Source: Bacteroidota bacterium
GTDB lineage: Bacteria; Bacteroidota; Bacteroidia; Chitinophagales; Chitinophagaceae
Reading direction: 5' to 3'
Assembly (NCBI GenBank): GCA_029561255.1
Contig: JAKQJH010000238.1
Coordinates: 1 to 41,166, forward strand
DNA: 41,166 bases
Shown piece by piece: positions 31,774-39,878 of this stretch; position 1 is the first letter of the stretch; every line of letters begins with the position of its first letter. The translations under genes and the position numbers were made by a program. The notes under the pieces were generated by a model. The model was not told the origin of the DNA, searched no databases, and saw nothing but the letters and a program-made list of their open reading frames with translations.

Positions 31774-34221
31774 TTACTTCAACTTAAACTCCAGCGGTAC
31801 ATTCAGCTTGACGGAGAAATTGCGGCCGGCATTAAATACCCCGGTTCTGCCTGTTACCAGGTTTTCGGCGGAATATTTCAACCGGCTGAGGTGATTTTGC
31901 CAGGCCACGTTACCGATATTCATTACCCCGAAATGGAGACTGAAGATTGTTTTCTTTTTAGTATTCGTAATATCTGCACCAAGACCTGCATTCAGGAGAA
32001 AGTATCCATTGGTGGCTGTTTCCGTTTCGTAACCACTAAAAAACCGGTCCTGTTTAAAGGTCTGATCCCCTTCCAGCCGGGCATAAAAATTACGGATTGA
32101 TTTACCGGCTTTTTGAAAGTCGGCCCTTATTTCGCTGGTCCACCGCGGGGCGGGTATCAGGGGCAGGTTATCACTGCCGGGTTTGAAGCCGTCGAGTAAA
32201 TCATCAAAGCGGCCCCTTACAAAGGAGAAGTTGTTTTCAAAATGCAGCCAATGAATGGGGTGCGGGTGGATATCCAGTGTAAACTCCAGGCCGGATAATT
32301 GTGCATTGTGCTGATTGAATTTAAAGGCCAGTATATCTTCTCCATCCACATTCACCAGTGAATCACCTCCGGAGAGGGATTCCAGTTTCCGGTAAAAAAT
32401 AAAATCATTAATGCGGTTATAAAAGGCCGACAAACCCAGGCTGAAATGTTCATAATCCAGATCGATTCCTCCATCCAGTTGCAGACTGGTTTCTGAGGTC
32501 AGTTCATTGGAACCATACTCATACCGGTTGGTGCCCTCGTGTGTTCCGTTACTGGCCAGTTCCGCTAAAGTAGGTGCCCGGAAGCCACGGGCGATATTTG
32601 CTTTTACGGTAACCCGCTCGGCCGGTTCATAACTCACCCCGAGACTTCCGGATATATTGGAGAAGTTACGGGTAAAGGCTTTGAATTTTTCTTCAGTGCC
32701 TTCGAAAAATTCTTTCCCATCAACTGACCTGTTATCGAACCGAAGTCCCCCACTGAGGGTACCATCTTTATAAAACCGCTGGAAGTATACAAAGGCGCCG
32801 AAATCAAATAAACTATATTCCGGGATCAGCACTTCAGCTCCTTTATTTTTGTTTTGCTGTTGCATTCCATTCACCCCAATACTGGTATGCCATTCTTTCA
32901 TTTCAGGCAATTGCCATTGCAGGTTGTAGTTGATCGTTTTGAGATCAAAAAACAATTCCTGTTCTTCAGGATCTTCCGCATTACCAAATTCTTTACGGCG
33001 ATTATTCTGGTAACCCAGGTTGAGTTTAAGCCGGCTTTGGCCAATAGCAAAATTATTATCGCTGACCAGTTTATAGTGCTGCACCCGTTGATTCGGTATA
33101 AAGAGTTTACGGGACTCCAGGTCTTCTTCCGTAGCGATTCTTTCGATCGGTGTTCCGGCATAAAGGATAAATTTTCCGTTGGCGTCATCCCGGTCACCTT
33201 CCACCAGTCCGAGACGTTGATCAAATCGGCTAAAGATTAAGTGGCTGTAGCCCCAACCCTTATTGATACCTAAATAACCACCCAGATTTTTCTCATTAAA
33301 CCGTGAATTCAGCACCCGGCCATCATGTTTGTTTTTATAATCCCCGGCTGATTTATGGGAGCCATAGATATTCCAGTTAAATCCGTTTTTATTTCCCGCC
33401 ACACTGATATTATTGGCCAGTAATCCGTTATTGGATTGATAATTACTGAGCCAGTTGGCCCGCAGGGTGCCTTCAGGGGCTGGTACATTGGTAATAAAAT
33501 TCACCACACCTGCCAATGCATCACTGCCATACATCAGGGATGCCGGTCCTTTCAATATTTCCACTTTGGAAATACTCATTTCATCAATCTCTATCCCGTG
33601 CTCATCTCCCCATTGCTGTCCTTCCTGGCGGATACCGTCATTTACTGTTACCACGCGATTGGCACCCAGTCCCCGGATAATCGGTTTGGAAATGGCCGGT
33701 CCGGTTGACACCTGCGATATTCCCGGTACATGACTTAATGCATCAATGATATTCCCGGAAGGGGTTTGTAATAAGGTTGCTTTTTTGATGGAGGTAATGG
33801 GCACAGGTGCTTTTCGGATACTGGTGGCCCCGGAAACGCCGGTGATCACCACCCCCTGATTCTCCACAATACGGGTGGAAAGGGCAAAATCCTTCTGCAT
33901 ATCGGCATTGATCTCAATATGCTCTACCAGTGTACTATAACCGGTAAAGGATACTTCCACTACATGGTGTCCCGGGGGAATATTCGTCAGCACATACAAC
34001 CCATTTTCGTCACTGCTTGTTCCGATTTTATCATCGGTAAAATAAATATAGGCGCCGGCCAATGCCTCACCGGTCTTGCTATCGGTAATCTTCCCGGTCA
34101 GTTTTACTTTTACCGGTATTATTACGCGATTATGCTCTTTTGTTACAACCAGGTTTTCCTGTGCAGAGAGGACTTGCAGGGCGAAGAAAGCCCAGATAAA
34201 GGCGACCAGTTTTTGTTTCAT
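31774..34221 (-). CDS. TonB-dependent outer membrane receptor
   Basis: An 815-residue receptor with a signal peptide (MKQKLVAFIWAFFALQVLSAQ). A carboxypeptidase-regulatory-like beta domain lies at about 35-110 (LTGKITDSKTGEALAGAYIY). The plug domain at 125-245 includes IIRGLGANRVVTVNDGIRQ and KGPASLMYGSDALAGVVNF. A 22-strand barrel then ends in FSVKLNVPLEFKLK. The plug segment GQQWGDEHGIEID is one I associate with receptors for metals rather than glycans, but the ligand is not proven. No SusD partner follows, which also argues against a glycan. A strong promoter embedded in a dyad precedes the gene, suggesting metal-controlled repression. Confidence 0.9.
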   Translation of the reverse strand: MKQKLVAFIWAFFALQVLSAQENLVVTKEHNRVIIPVKVKLTGKITDSKTGEALAGAYIYFTDDKIGTSSDENGLYVLTNIPPGHHVVEVSFTGYSTLVEHIEINADMQKDFALSTRIVENQGVVITGVSGATSIRKAPVPITSIKKATLLQTPSGNIIDALSHVPGISQVSTGPAISKPIIRGLGANRVVTVNDGIRQEGQQWGDEHGIEIDEMSISKVEILKGPASLMYGSDALAGVVNFITNVPAPEGTLRANWLSNYQSNNGLLANNISVAGNKNGFNWNIYGSHKSAGDYKNKHDGRVLNSRFNEKNLGGYLGINKGWGYSHLIFSRFDQRLGLVEGDRDDANGKFILYAGTPIERIATEEDLESRKLFIPNQRVQHYKLVSDNNFAIGQSRLKLNLGYQNNRRKEFGNAEDPEEQELFFDLKTINYNLQWQLPEMKEWHTSIGVNGMQQQNKNKGAEVLIPEYSLFDFGAFVYFQRFYKDGTLSGGLRFDNRSVDGKEFFEGTEEKFKAFTRNFSNISGSLGVSYEPAERVTVKANIARGFRAPTLAELASNGTHEGTNRYEYGSNELTSETSLQLDGGIDLDYEHFSLGLSAFYNRINDFIFYRKLESLSGGDSLVNVDGEDILAFKFNQHNAQLSGLEFTLDIHPHPIHWLHFENNFSFVRGRFDDLLDGFKPGSDNLPLIPAPRWTSEIRADFQKAGKSIRNFYARLEGDQTFKQDRFFSGYETETATNGYFLLNAGLGADITNTKKKTIFSLHFGVMNIGNVAWQNHLSRLKYSAENLVTGRTGVFNAGRNFSVKLNVPLEFKLK

Positions 34222-34234
34222 ATTTTGTAACTAT

Positions 34235-34270
34235 GTTGCAAATATAAATTGCAACAACGTTTCATACAAA
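34235..34270 (-). promoter_or_regulatory. TonB receptor promoter overlapped by a 21-bp operator dyad
   Basis: On the minus strand TTTG (plus 34267-34270), a 20-nt spacer and TATATTTG (plus 34239-34246) make a complete consensus promoter. The dyad GTTGCAA-N7-TTGCAAC (34235-34255) covers the -7 box completely, so a bound repressor would block it. The symmetric heptamers suggest a Fur/Zur-type or other dimeric metal regulator; the identity is inference. Confidence 0.65.
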
Positions 34271-34366
34271 TAAATTTTTAAACCGGCTAATCCTGAGCTG
34301 ATTTACTTAGTCTGAATACCAAATCAGCCCAAGAATCCTTAATTTACTGACTGTCAAATCGATTAT

Positions 34367-34960
34367 ATGCGGAAGAAAATGGCGATAACGGTGCTTTTCC
34401 TGTCTGGAGGAATGTATTTCCAGGCCTGTAATAAGAAAGATGCCTTACCCAACCCCTGCCTGGGAGTGAGTTATGATATCCAATACTTTAAAACGGAATC
34501 CGTGGGTAGTTCGAACAATGGTTCCCTTACAATTACTTCACCGGTAGGTGACACGATCAGCTACCAGCTAAATAGTGCCGCTTTCCAATCCTCCCCTATT
34601 TTCTCCAACCTGGCACCTGGCGATTATCGCATCATTGTTAAAAATCAAAAGGGCTGTACCGATACCACGCAGGTAACCGTCTTTAACTATGGTCCCAAAT
34701 ATGCCCAGGTAAAACAACTGATTGCCGGCACGGGCGGTATCGGTGGTTATTGCGGTCCCTGTCACCTCAATGGGGCCATAAACGGTGGAAAGAATTTTGA
34801 TACCGATGCCAGCATTGTCGCCAGCTGGGACCGGATCAAGGCCCGGGCCGTAGACGGACTGCCAACGTTTATGCCGGAAGCTCCGAATAGTCCATTAACA
34901 TTAGCTGACCGGCAGAAGATCACTGATTGGGTGAATGCAGGGCACAGGCAAAGCGATTAA
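34367..34960 (+). CDS. Lipoprotein with SprB-like repeat and cytochrome-c-like domain
   Basis: A 197-residue lipoprotein (lipobox YFQACNK, Cys21). Residues 28-108 resemble one SprB-type beta repeat of Bacteroidota surface proteins (SNLAPGDYRIIVKNQKGCTD). Residues 110-197 resemble a small c-type cytochrome, with the haem motif CGPCH (Cys129, Cys132, His133). A possible axial Met169 lies in FMPEAPNSPLT, and the final helix is DRQKITDWVNAGH. It is therefore a possible electron carrier tethered to the periplasm or outer membrane. It converges with the DUF1501 gene. Haem attachment depends on a cytochrome c maturation system that is not in the window. Confidence 0.75.
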   Translation: MRKKMAITVLFLSGGMYFQACNKKDALPNPCLGVSYDIQYFKTESVGSSNNGSLTITSPVGDTISYQLNSAAFQSSPIFSNLAPGDYRIIVKNQKGCTDTTQVTVFNYGPKYAQVKQLIAGTGGIGGYCGPCHLNGAINGGKNFDTDASIVASWDRIKARAVDGLPTFMPEAPNSPLTLADRQKITDWVNAGHRQSD

Positions 34961-34966
34961 AAAAGA

Positions 34967-35044
34967 AAAAGAACCAAGATACCAAGACGCCGAAATAAGA
35001 ACCAAGATACCAAGATGCCAAGAAGCCAAAGAAAAATCAAGAAG
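34967..35044 (+). repeat. Solo array related to the four-helix-bundle element arms
   Basis: Units with a period of about 8 nt are visible: ACCAAGAT, ACCAAGAC, GCCGAAAT, ACCAAGAT twice, GCCAAGAA and GCCAAAGA. Both the units and their order resemble the arms at 20216-20278 and 20881-21000. It starts directly after the stop of the cytochrome-like gene. No four-helix-bundle gene accompanies it; about 90 unremarkable bases separate it from a different array. Confidence 0.85.
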
Positions 35045-35136
35045 CAAAATACAAACTGTGAGCTTATGGTTACGATTATGAGCAATTTTCGTAAATGAGA
35101 TTCAGTGGTAAATATGATAATGCTCTAAGATGGCTC

Positions 35137-35194
35137 CCAACACCTAACAGCTAACAGCTAACACCCGACACCCGACACCTGACACCCGACACCC
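35137..35194. repeat. Array of eight 7-nt units
   Basis: CCAACAC, CTAACAG twice, CTAACAC, CCGACAC twice, CTGACAC and CCGACAC run without interruption from 35137 to 35192. It ends five bases before the stop codon of the DUF1501 gene. No inverted partner arm is seen. Confidence 0.88.
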
Positions 35195-35197
35195 TTT

Positions 35198-36793
35198 CTA
35201 TCTGACTTTCATCATCGCCCTCACCTGCTGTGTCACTCCATTCTGGAATCGCGCATAGTAGATACCGGTAGGTAATCCTTCACTGTTAAAGTCGAGCGTA
35301 TAGGTACCTGCGGTATATTCCCGGTCGGCGAGAATTTTGATCACACGGCCCAGCGTATCGATGATCTGGATAAACGTATGTCCTCCGGCAGTTTTGAACT
35401 TTATCGTGGTGCTGCTGGTAAATGGATTCGGTGAATTGGTAATCAGTACATCGCCCGACGTGGGCGGAGGAGGCGTGATCCCACTGCAGGCCCCGGCTTT
35501 GATGATGGAGAGCGATTGCAGCTGACTATTGATATTGGGTGGGAATAAAGAATCGACCACTGTTTTATCCAGGCAAAACCATTTCTCCAGCAGCGTGGAA
35601 TAAATACTGCGGAAATCATATTGCATCGGGATATTATCATTCACTGTGGCACTGGCAGGAATAGTTGGGTTGACACCCAGCATGCCCGATTCGATATTAC
35701 TGCCGAATAAGAACATGGGAGCCGCTGCCCCATGGTCGGTGCCGGTGCTGGAATTGGATTTGATCCTTCTTCCAAATTCACTATAGGTCATTCCAACCAC
35801 CCTGTCTTCCACATTCTGAAATTTAAGATCATCCTGGAAAGCTTTGATGGCATCGGATACCCGTTGAAGTAAGGTGGCATGGTTACCCGTGGTGGTATCG
35901 GTAGCTCCCACCTGAACAGAGTGTGTATCAAACCCGCCGAAGCTGACCATATATACCCGGGTCTTCAATCCACCGGCAATAAGCCTGGCCACGATTTTTA
36001 ACTGATCGGCCAGTGAATTGCCTGTGGGGTACGTACCCTGCTGGGTAATGGAATTGGCAGCATTCTTTATGACAGTTGAATATTTCTGTGTCTGCTGATT
36101 GACCTGCCGGATATATTTTAATTCCTTACCAGCCGGAGTGGATGGCACAGGATCAGTCGTTCCATTCACCAGGTTATAAAAATTAGTCGGATTGGTAATA
36201 CTCATTCCCATATTGGCCGTTGGTCCCTGGGTGGTGAGTGTGGTGGTGGAACCAATCTGAATAGCAAGCGGATCAGGCATCGTGGTACTCGGATATCCCG
36301 TTGGGAAATCCGGAAACTCATAGTTGAGATAACGACCGGCCCAGCCACTATATACTTCCTGGTTGCTGTTCGAAGCACTCATCCAGATATCCGTTGCCCG
36401 GAAATGTGAAAAATTGGGCTGCGGATATCCCACAGCCTGCACCAGTTTGGCCTTGCCTTCAGTAAATAAGGTTTGCAAACCGGTCATGGATGGATGCAGT
36501 CCGGTACCACTTACACCGGCAATCGGTAATACCCGGTTTTCGGGGATAGCGATATTGGTTCTTGCATTATAATATTTTGAATAATCCGCTACAGGGATTA
36601 CCATATTTAATCCATCATTCCCACCGGACAATTGTACAATCACCAGCACATGATCTGTCACCGTTTGTCCACGCATCAGCGCCTGCACCAGTGGCGATTG
36701 CTGGTCGAAGGCTTTTACGGAATACCCGTTGATCACTTCCGGTAAAAGTGCCGCGGCAGGTAAGGCGTTGAGTAAAAAATCTTTTCTTTTCAT
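35198..36793 (-). CDS. DUF1501 family exported protein with T9SS sorting domain
   Basis: A 531-residue protein of the DUF1501 family (sulfatase-like fold, function unknown). The N-terminus MKRKDFLLNALPAAALLPEV resembles an export signal. VIVQLSGGNDGLNMVIPV and the later MVSFGGFDTHSVQVG and RIKSNSSTGTDHGAAAPMF are family hallmarks. The last 75 residues match a type A T9SS signal (NSPNPFTSSTTIKF ... GLPTGIYYARFQNG), so secretion to the surface is predicted. It follows the DUF1800 gene by 26 bases on the same strand, the usual pairing of these families, and the two are likely one operon. Confidence 0.92.
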   Translation of the reverse strand: MKRKDFLLNALPAAALLPEVINGYSVKAFDQQSPLVQALMRGQTVTDHVLVIVQLSGGNDGLNMVIPVADYSKYYNARTNIAIPENRVLPIAGVSGTGLHPSMTGLQTLFTEGKAKLVQAVGYPQPNFSHFRATDIWMSASNSNQEVYSGWAGRYLNYEFPDFPTGYPSTTMPDPLAIQIGSTTTLTTQGPTANMGMSITNPTNFYNLVNGTTDPVPSTPAGKELKYIRQVNQQTQKYSTVIKNAANSITQQGTYPTGNSLADQLKIVARLIAGGLKTRVYMVSFGGFDTHSVQVGATDTTTGNHATLLQRVSDAIKAFQDDLKFQNVEDRVVGMTYSEFGRRIKSNSSTGTDHGAAAPMFLFGSNIESGMLGVNPTIPASATVNDNIPMQYDFRSIYSTLLEKWFCLDKTVVDSLFPPNINSQLQSLSIIKAGACSGITPPPPTSGDVLITNSPNPFTSSTTIKFKTAGGHTFIQIIDTLGRVIKILADREYTAGTYTLDFNSEGLPTGIYYARFQNGVTQQVRAMMKVR

Positions 36794-36819
36794 CTGATCT
36801 GATTAAGAATTATATGAAA

Positions 36820-38490
36820 CTATGCCAGCTGGTATTCTGATAAATTAAATAAATACTGAAACAGGGATTTCAATCTTGTATTCACTGTATTAAAATTGGC
36901 GGTGGTCGGGTTGGACACATATGCGGTCCAGGCATTGGTCCAGTAATAATCCCATTGCTGCCCGGTGAGCAGGATCTGGGTTTTGATCTGGCTTTTGCTC
37001 TGGGCCGATAACTCATTTCTGAAAAAGACGCGGATGGCTTCGTCGATCAGGTCGTTCGGATTGCCGGGATTGGACAAAGATTGTGCAAAAGCCACACAGT
37101 TAAACTGCACCCGGAAACTGTTCCGCGCATAACCGCTGTTGATCATCGTATCAGTAAACTGGTTGCGTTTCGGCAATGAGTCGGAATTGATCCAGATTTC
37201 ATGAAAGGAAGGTTCCTGGTAATAGGCCGGCATCCCGGATACATTGGGCGGATCGTGCAGGTTTTGTCCCATATTGACCATCCATGAATTGAACGTATTC
37301 CATAACCCGTAATTCGTATCCCAATCCGTTTCCGGTTTGAAAGCCACATTCATTTCCCGCATCGAACCGATCACAATATCCGAAGGTGTTTTAATCATAC
37401 AGCCCCGGTTGAGTAAATCATAAAAATGCTCGCTTTTGAACAAGGCGGACAAGACCGGTTTTAATTCATAATTATTAGAGCGGAATATTTCAGCCAATGG
37501 TTCAATCACATTGGTTTCCGTGGCCGCATCAATCGAATAATAAACAAACCAACGGTACATTTTCCGCAGCAGGAATTTCGCCACTTCCTGTTGGGCGAAA
37601 ATCATATTCAGCAGGTCGGCCAGTTCAAGATCCCCGGCAGTGGCGGTATTCCTTCCGGTAATTACCGTATTATTGAAAAAAGCGGAAAACGTTTTATTAG
37701 TAGTTGTATGCCGGTTGAGATTAAAGACAGATGTGTAAGTGGTGCCATTCACCTGCCATCCGGTTAATACTTTTGCCGCTTCTTTTACATCGTTTTCCGT
37801 GTACTGAGATCCGGGACCCTTGCCCAGGGTAAACAGTTCCATCAGCTCCCGGGCATAATTTTCATCCGGGGCATTTTTATTGTTGAGATAGCCATTCAGA
37901 TAACGCAGCATGGCCACGTCTTTGCTGATCTCCCTGACCAACTCCTTATAATTGCCCAGTGCATATTGCCGGATCAGGCTGTGTTGCTTGTAATTCCAGT
38001 TGGCATTCCCCACTTCACTGGCTTCATTGCCAAAATGATCCACCAGGAACATGATCAGTTTTTCCCGGATGCTGCGGTCCTGGTTGACCAATACACCGGT
38101 CCACCATTTTTTATAGGAACCGCGTCGCTGTGACTGCACCGTACCATCGCTATTAATATCATTGATCCAGGTGGTTCCCTGTGCGATATTACCATCCGGT
38201 GTTACTCCCGGAGTGGTGGAGGTGGCATATTCTTTTACCGGGGGATTGGGTTGAGGCGCTGTGGGATTGAGTAATTCATCCACTGCCTGGTTCATGCTCA
38301 TGGACCTGAAATAGTTTATATCGGAGGGCTTGGCCCCGAACATGGTCCTTTTAAGCAGGTGAATGACTTCCTGCTCCGTCCAGGCACCGGTATATGCCGA
38401 AATACCCGATTGAGTACGAAATGGCTGTTGGATATCATCCGTTGCTGCCCTATTCAGGCGGCGGGCCTTTAAAAACGCACGTCTGTCCAT
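36820..38490 (-). CDS. DUF1800 family protein
   Basis: A 556-residue protein of the DUF1800 family. Conserved blocks include EVIHLLKRTMFGAKPSDINYF, REKLIMFLVDHFGNEAS and DENYARELMELFTLG. The C-terminal half contains FNSWMVNMGQNLHDPPNVSG. No clear signal peptide is seen at the N-terminus (MDRRAFLKARRLNRAATD), though RRAFLKARRLNR is arginine-rich and might be an atypical Tat-like leader. DUF1800 and DUF1501 genes are very often adjacent across bacteria, and here they are separated by 26 bases. The biochemical role is not established. Confidence 0.92.
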   Translation of the reverse strand: MDRRAFLKARRLNRAATDDIQQPFRTQSGISAYTGAWTEQEVIHLLKRTMFGAKPSDINYFRSMSMNQAVDELLNPTAPQPNPPVKEYATSTTPGVTPDGNIAQGTTWINDINSDGTVQSQRRGSYKKWWTGVLVNQDRSIREKLIMFLVDHFGNEASEVGNANWNYKQHSLIRQYALGNYKELVREISKDVAMLRYLNGYLNNKNAPDENYARELMELFTLGKGPGSQYTENDVKEAAKVLTGWQVNGTTYTSVFNLNRHTTTNKTFSAFFNNTVITGRNTATAGDLELADLLNMIFAQQEVAKFLLRKMYRWFVYYSIDAATETNVIEPLAEIFRSNNYELKPVLSALFKSEHFYDLLNRGCMIKTPSDIVIGSMREMNVAFKPETDWDTNYGLWNTFNSWMVNMGQNLHDPPNVSGMPAYYQEPSFHEIWINSDSLPKRNQFTDTMINSGYARNSFRVQFNCVAFAQSLSNPGNPNDLIDEAIRVFFRNELSAQSKSQIKTQILLTGQQWDYYWTNAWTAYVSNPTTANFNTVNTRLKSLFQYLFNLSEYQLA

Positions 38491-38670
38491 ATTTGATTGA
38501 TTTGATCCCGGGAAAGAGTTATTTCAGATGAGTAAAATACAAAAAGGTTTAAGCCTGTCCGCTATTATCTTAAAAAAAATTGTAATGCACGAATATCTGT
38601 TTAACCAGCACGAATCAGACTGAGTCTGGCTTCAAACAGGACCCGGATTGGGGTAATTGGTCAATTAACC

Positions 38671-38678
38671 TATCTTTC
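38671..38678 (+). promoter_or_regulatory. Near-consensus -7 box before the GH130-like gene
   Basis: TATCTTTC differs from TAnnTTTG at the last base only. It ends 19 bases before the ATG at 38698. Confidence 0.35.
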
Positions 38679-38697
38679 CTGTTCATCCTCATTGATT

Positions 38698-39777
38698 ATG
38701 AAACGATTCATTGCCTGCCTGCTGATCATGCTCGCTGCCTGCGGCGTTCGGGAGAACACTAAGCCTTTGGATTCTGACAGCTGGACCATTGGTCCTTTTG
38801 TAAAAACAGATAGCCTGAATCCGATATTACTACCCGATACCAGCCAGGTATTCACCTGCCCGGTCAGTCAGCAAAAACTGGCCTGGGAATCCAGGAATGT
38901 ATTAAACCCAGCGGCCGTTGTCAAAGAAGGAAAAGTATATCTCCTTTACAGGGCCCAGGATCCGATGATGACATCCAGGATCGGGTTGGCGATCAGTGAC
39001 GATGGATTACATTTTACCAAACAACCTGCGCCGGTGTTTTATCCGGACAAGGATTCAATGTTAGCCCTGGAATGGAAAGGCGGCGTGGAAGACCCACGGA
39101 TAGTGGAAGATGCCAACGGGCGGTACATTCTTACCTATACTTCCTATGATGGCAAAACAGCCCGGCTTTGCCTGGCCAGTTCCACCGATCTTTTTCACTG
39201 GCAAAAACATGGTCCTGTGCTGGGCACCGGAAAGTATAAGGATACCTGGTCCAAATCGGGAGCAATTGTGGTAAAACAAGCCGGTGAAAAAATGATTGCT
39301 GAAAAAATCAATGGTAAATACTGGATGTATTTTGGGGATACTGATCTTTTCATGGCCTATTCCGATGATCTCATTCATTGGAGCCCTTGTGAAAATGAAG
39401 AAACCCATCAGCTGATCAAAGTGCTGACTGCCCGGCCCGGAAGGTTTGACAGCCGGCTGGTAGAACCTGGCCCCTTTGCCCTTTTAAAAGAGGAAGGCAT
39501 CCTGCTGATATATAACGGCAGTAATGCGGCCAATTTCAATGACACATTACTGCCGAAGTATACCTATAGTGCCGGACAGGCGTTGTTTGATAAATCAAAT
39601 CCTTTCAAACTCATTGACAGAACGGATGGCTATTTCATCCATCCGGATAAAAGTTATGAACGTACCGGTGAAGTGAATGAAGTCTGTTTCGTGGAAGGGC
39701 TGGTCAGGTTTAAGAACAAATGGTTTTTGTATTACGGCACGGCGGATTCAAGAATTGCGGTGGCGGTGGGTGAGTAG
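38698..39777 (+). CDS. GH130-like glycoside phosphorylase/hydrolase lipoprotein
   Basis: A 359-residue lipoprotein with lipobox LAACGVR (Cys15). The body is a five-bladed propeller-type glycosidase of the GH130/GH43 group. GGVEDPRIVED (Asp132) matches the GH130 signature, and CFVEGLVRFKNKWFLYYG is the typical C-terminal blade. GH130 enzymes act on beta-mannosides by phosphorolysis or hydrolysis; the lipid-anchored location favours hydrolysis, since phosphate-dependent members are usually cytosolic (inference). The ATG at 38698 is used because the frame further upstream would start with TTG. Its stop lies inside the first of several hairpin repeats. Confidence 0.82.
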   Translation: MKRFIACLLIMLAACGVRENTKPLDSDSWTIGPFVKTDSLNPILLPDTSQVFTCPVSQQKLAWESRNVLNPAAVVKEGKVYLLYRAQDPMMTSRIGLAISDDGLHFTKQPAPVFYPDKDSMLALEWKGGVEDPRIVEDANGRYILTYTSYDGKTARLCLASSTDLFHWQKHGPVLGTGKYKDTWSKSGAIVVKQAGEKMIAEKINGKYWMYFGDTDLFMAYSDDLIHWSPCENEETHQLIKVLTARPGRFDSRLVEPGPFALLKEEGILLIYNGSNAANFNDTLLPKYTYSAGQALFDKSNPFKLIDRTDGYFIHPDKSYERTGEVNEVCFVEGLVRFKNKWFLYYGTADSRIAVAVGE

Positions 39778-39803
39778 TGTTGGTGTTATCACCAACACTA
39801 CTC
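39772..39803. repeat. Perfect 14-bp hairpin over the GH130-like stop codon
   Basis: GAGTAGTGTTGGTG (39772-39785) pairs perfectly with CACCAACACTACTC (39790-39803) across TTAT. The TAG stop at 39775-39777 is inside the left arm. No T tract follows, so it may be a repeat-derived end structure rather than a classical terminator. Confidence 0.8.
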
Positions 39804-39850
39804 GTTGATATCACCAACTATAATACACAGTGATAACACAAACTATTAGT

Positions 39851-39878
39851 TCATAGCTGGTGTTTTCACCAGCTATGA
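39851..39878. repeat. Perfect 12-bp hairpin next to the DUF3575-like stop
   Basis: TCATAGCTGGTG (39851-39862) pairs with CACCAGCTATGA (39867-39878) across TTTT. It ends at the stop codon of the minus-strand gene at 39879. Between it and the first hairpin lie degenerate copies of the same core (GATATCACCAAC at 39807-39818, GTGATAACACAAAC at 39830-39843). Confidence 0.8.
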
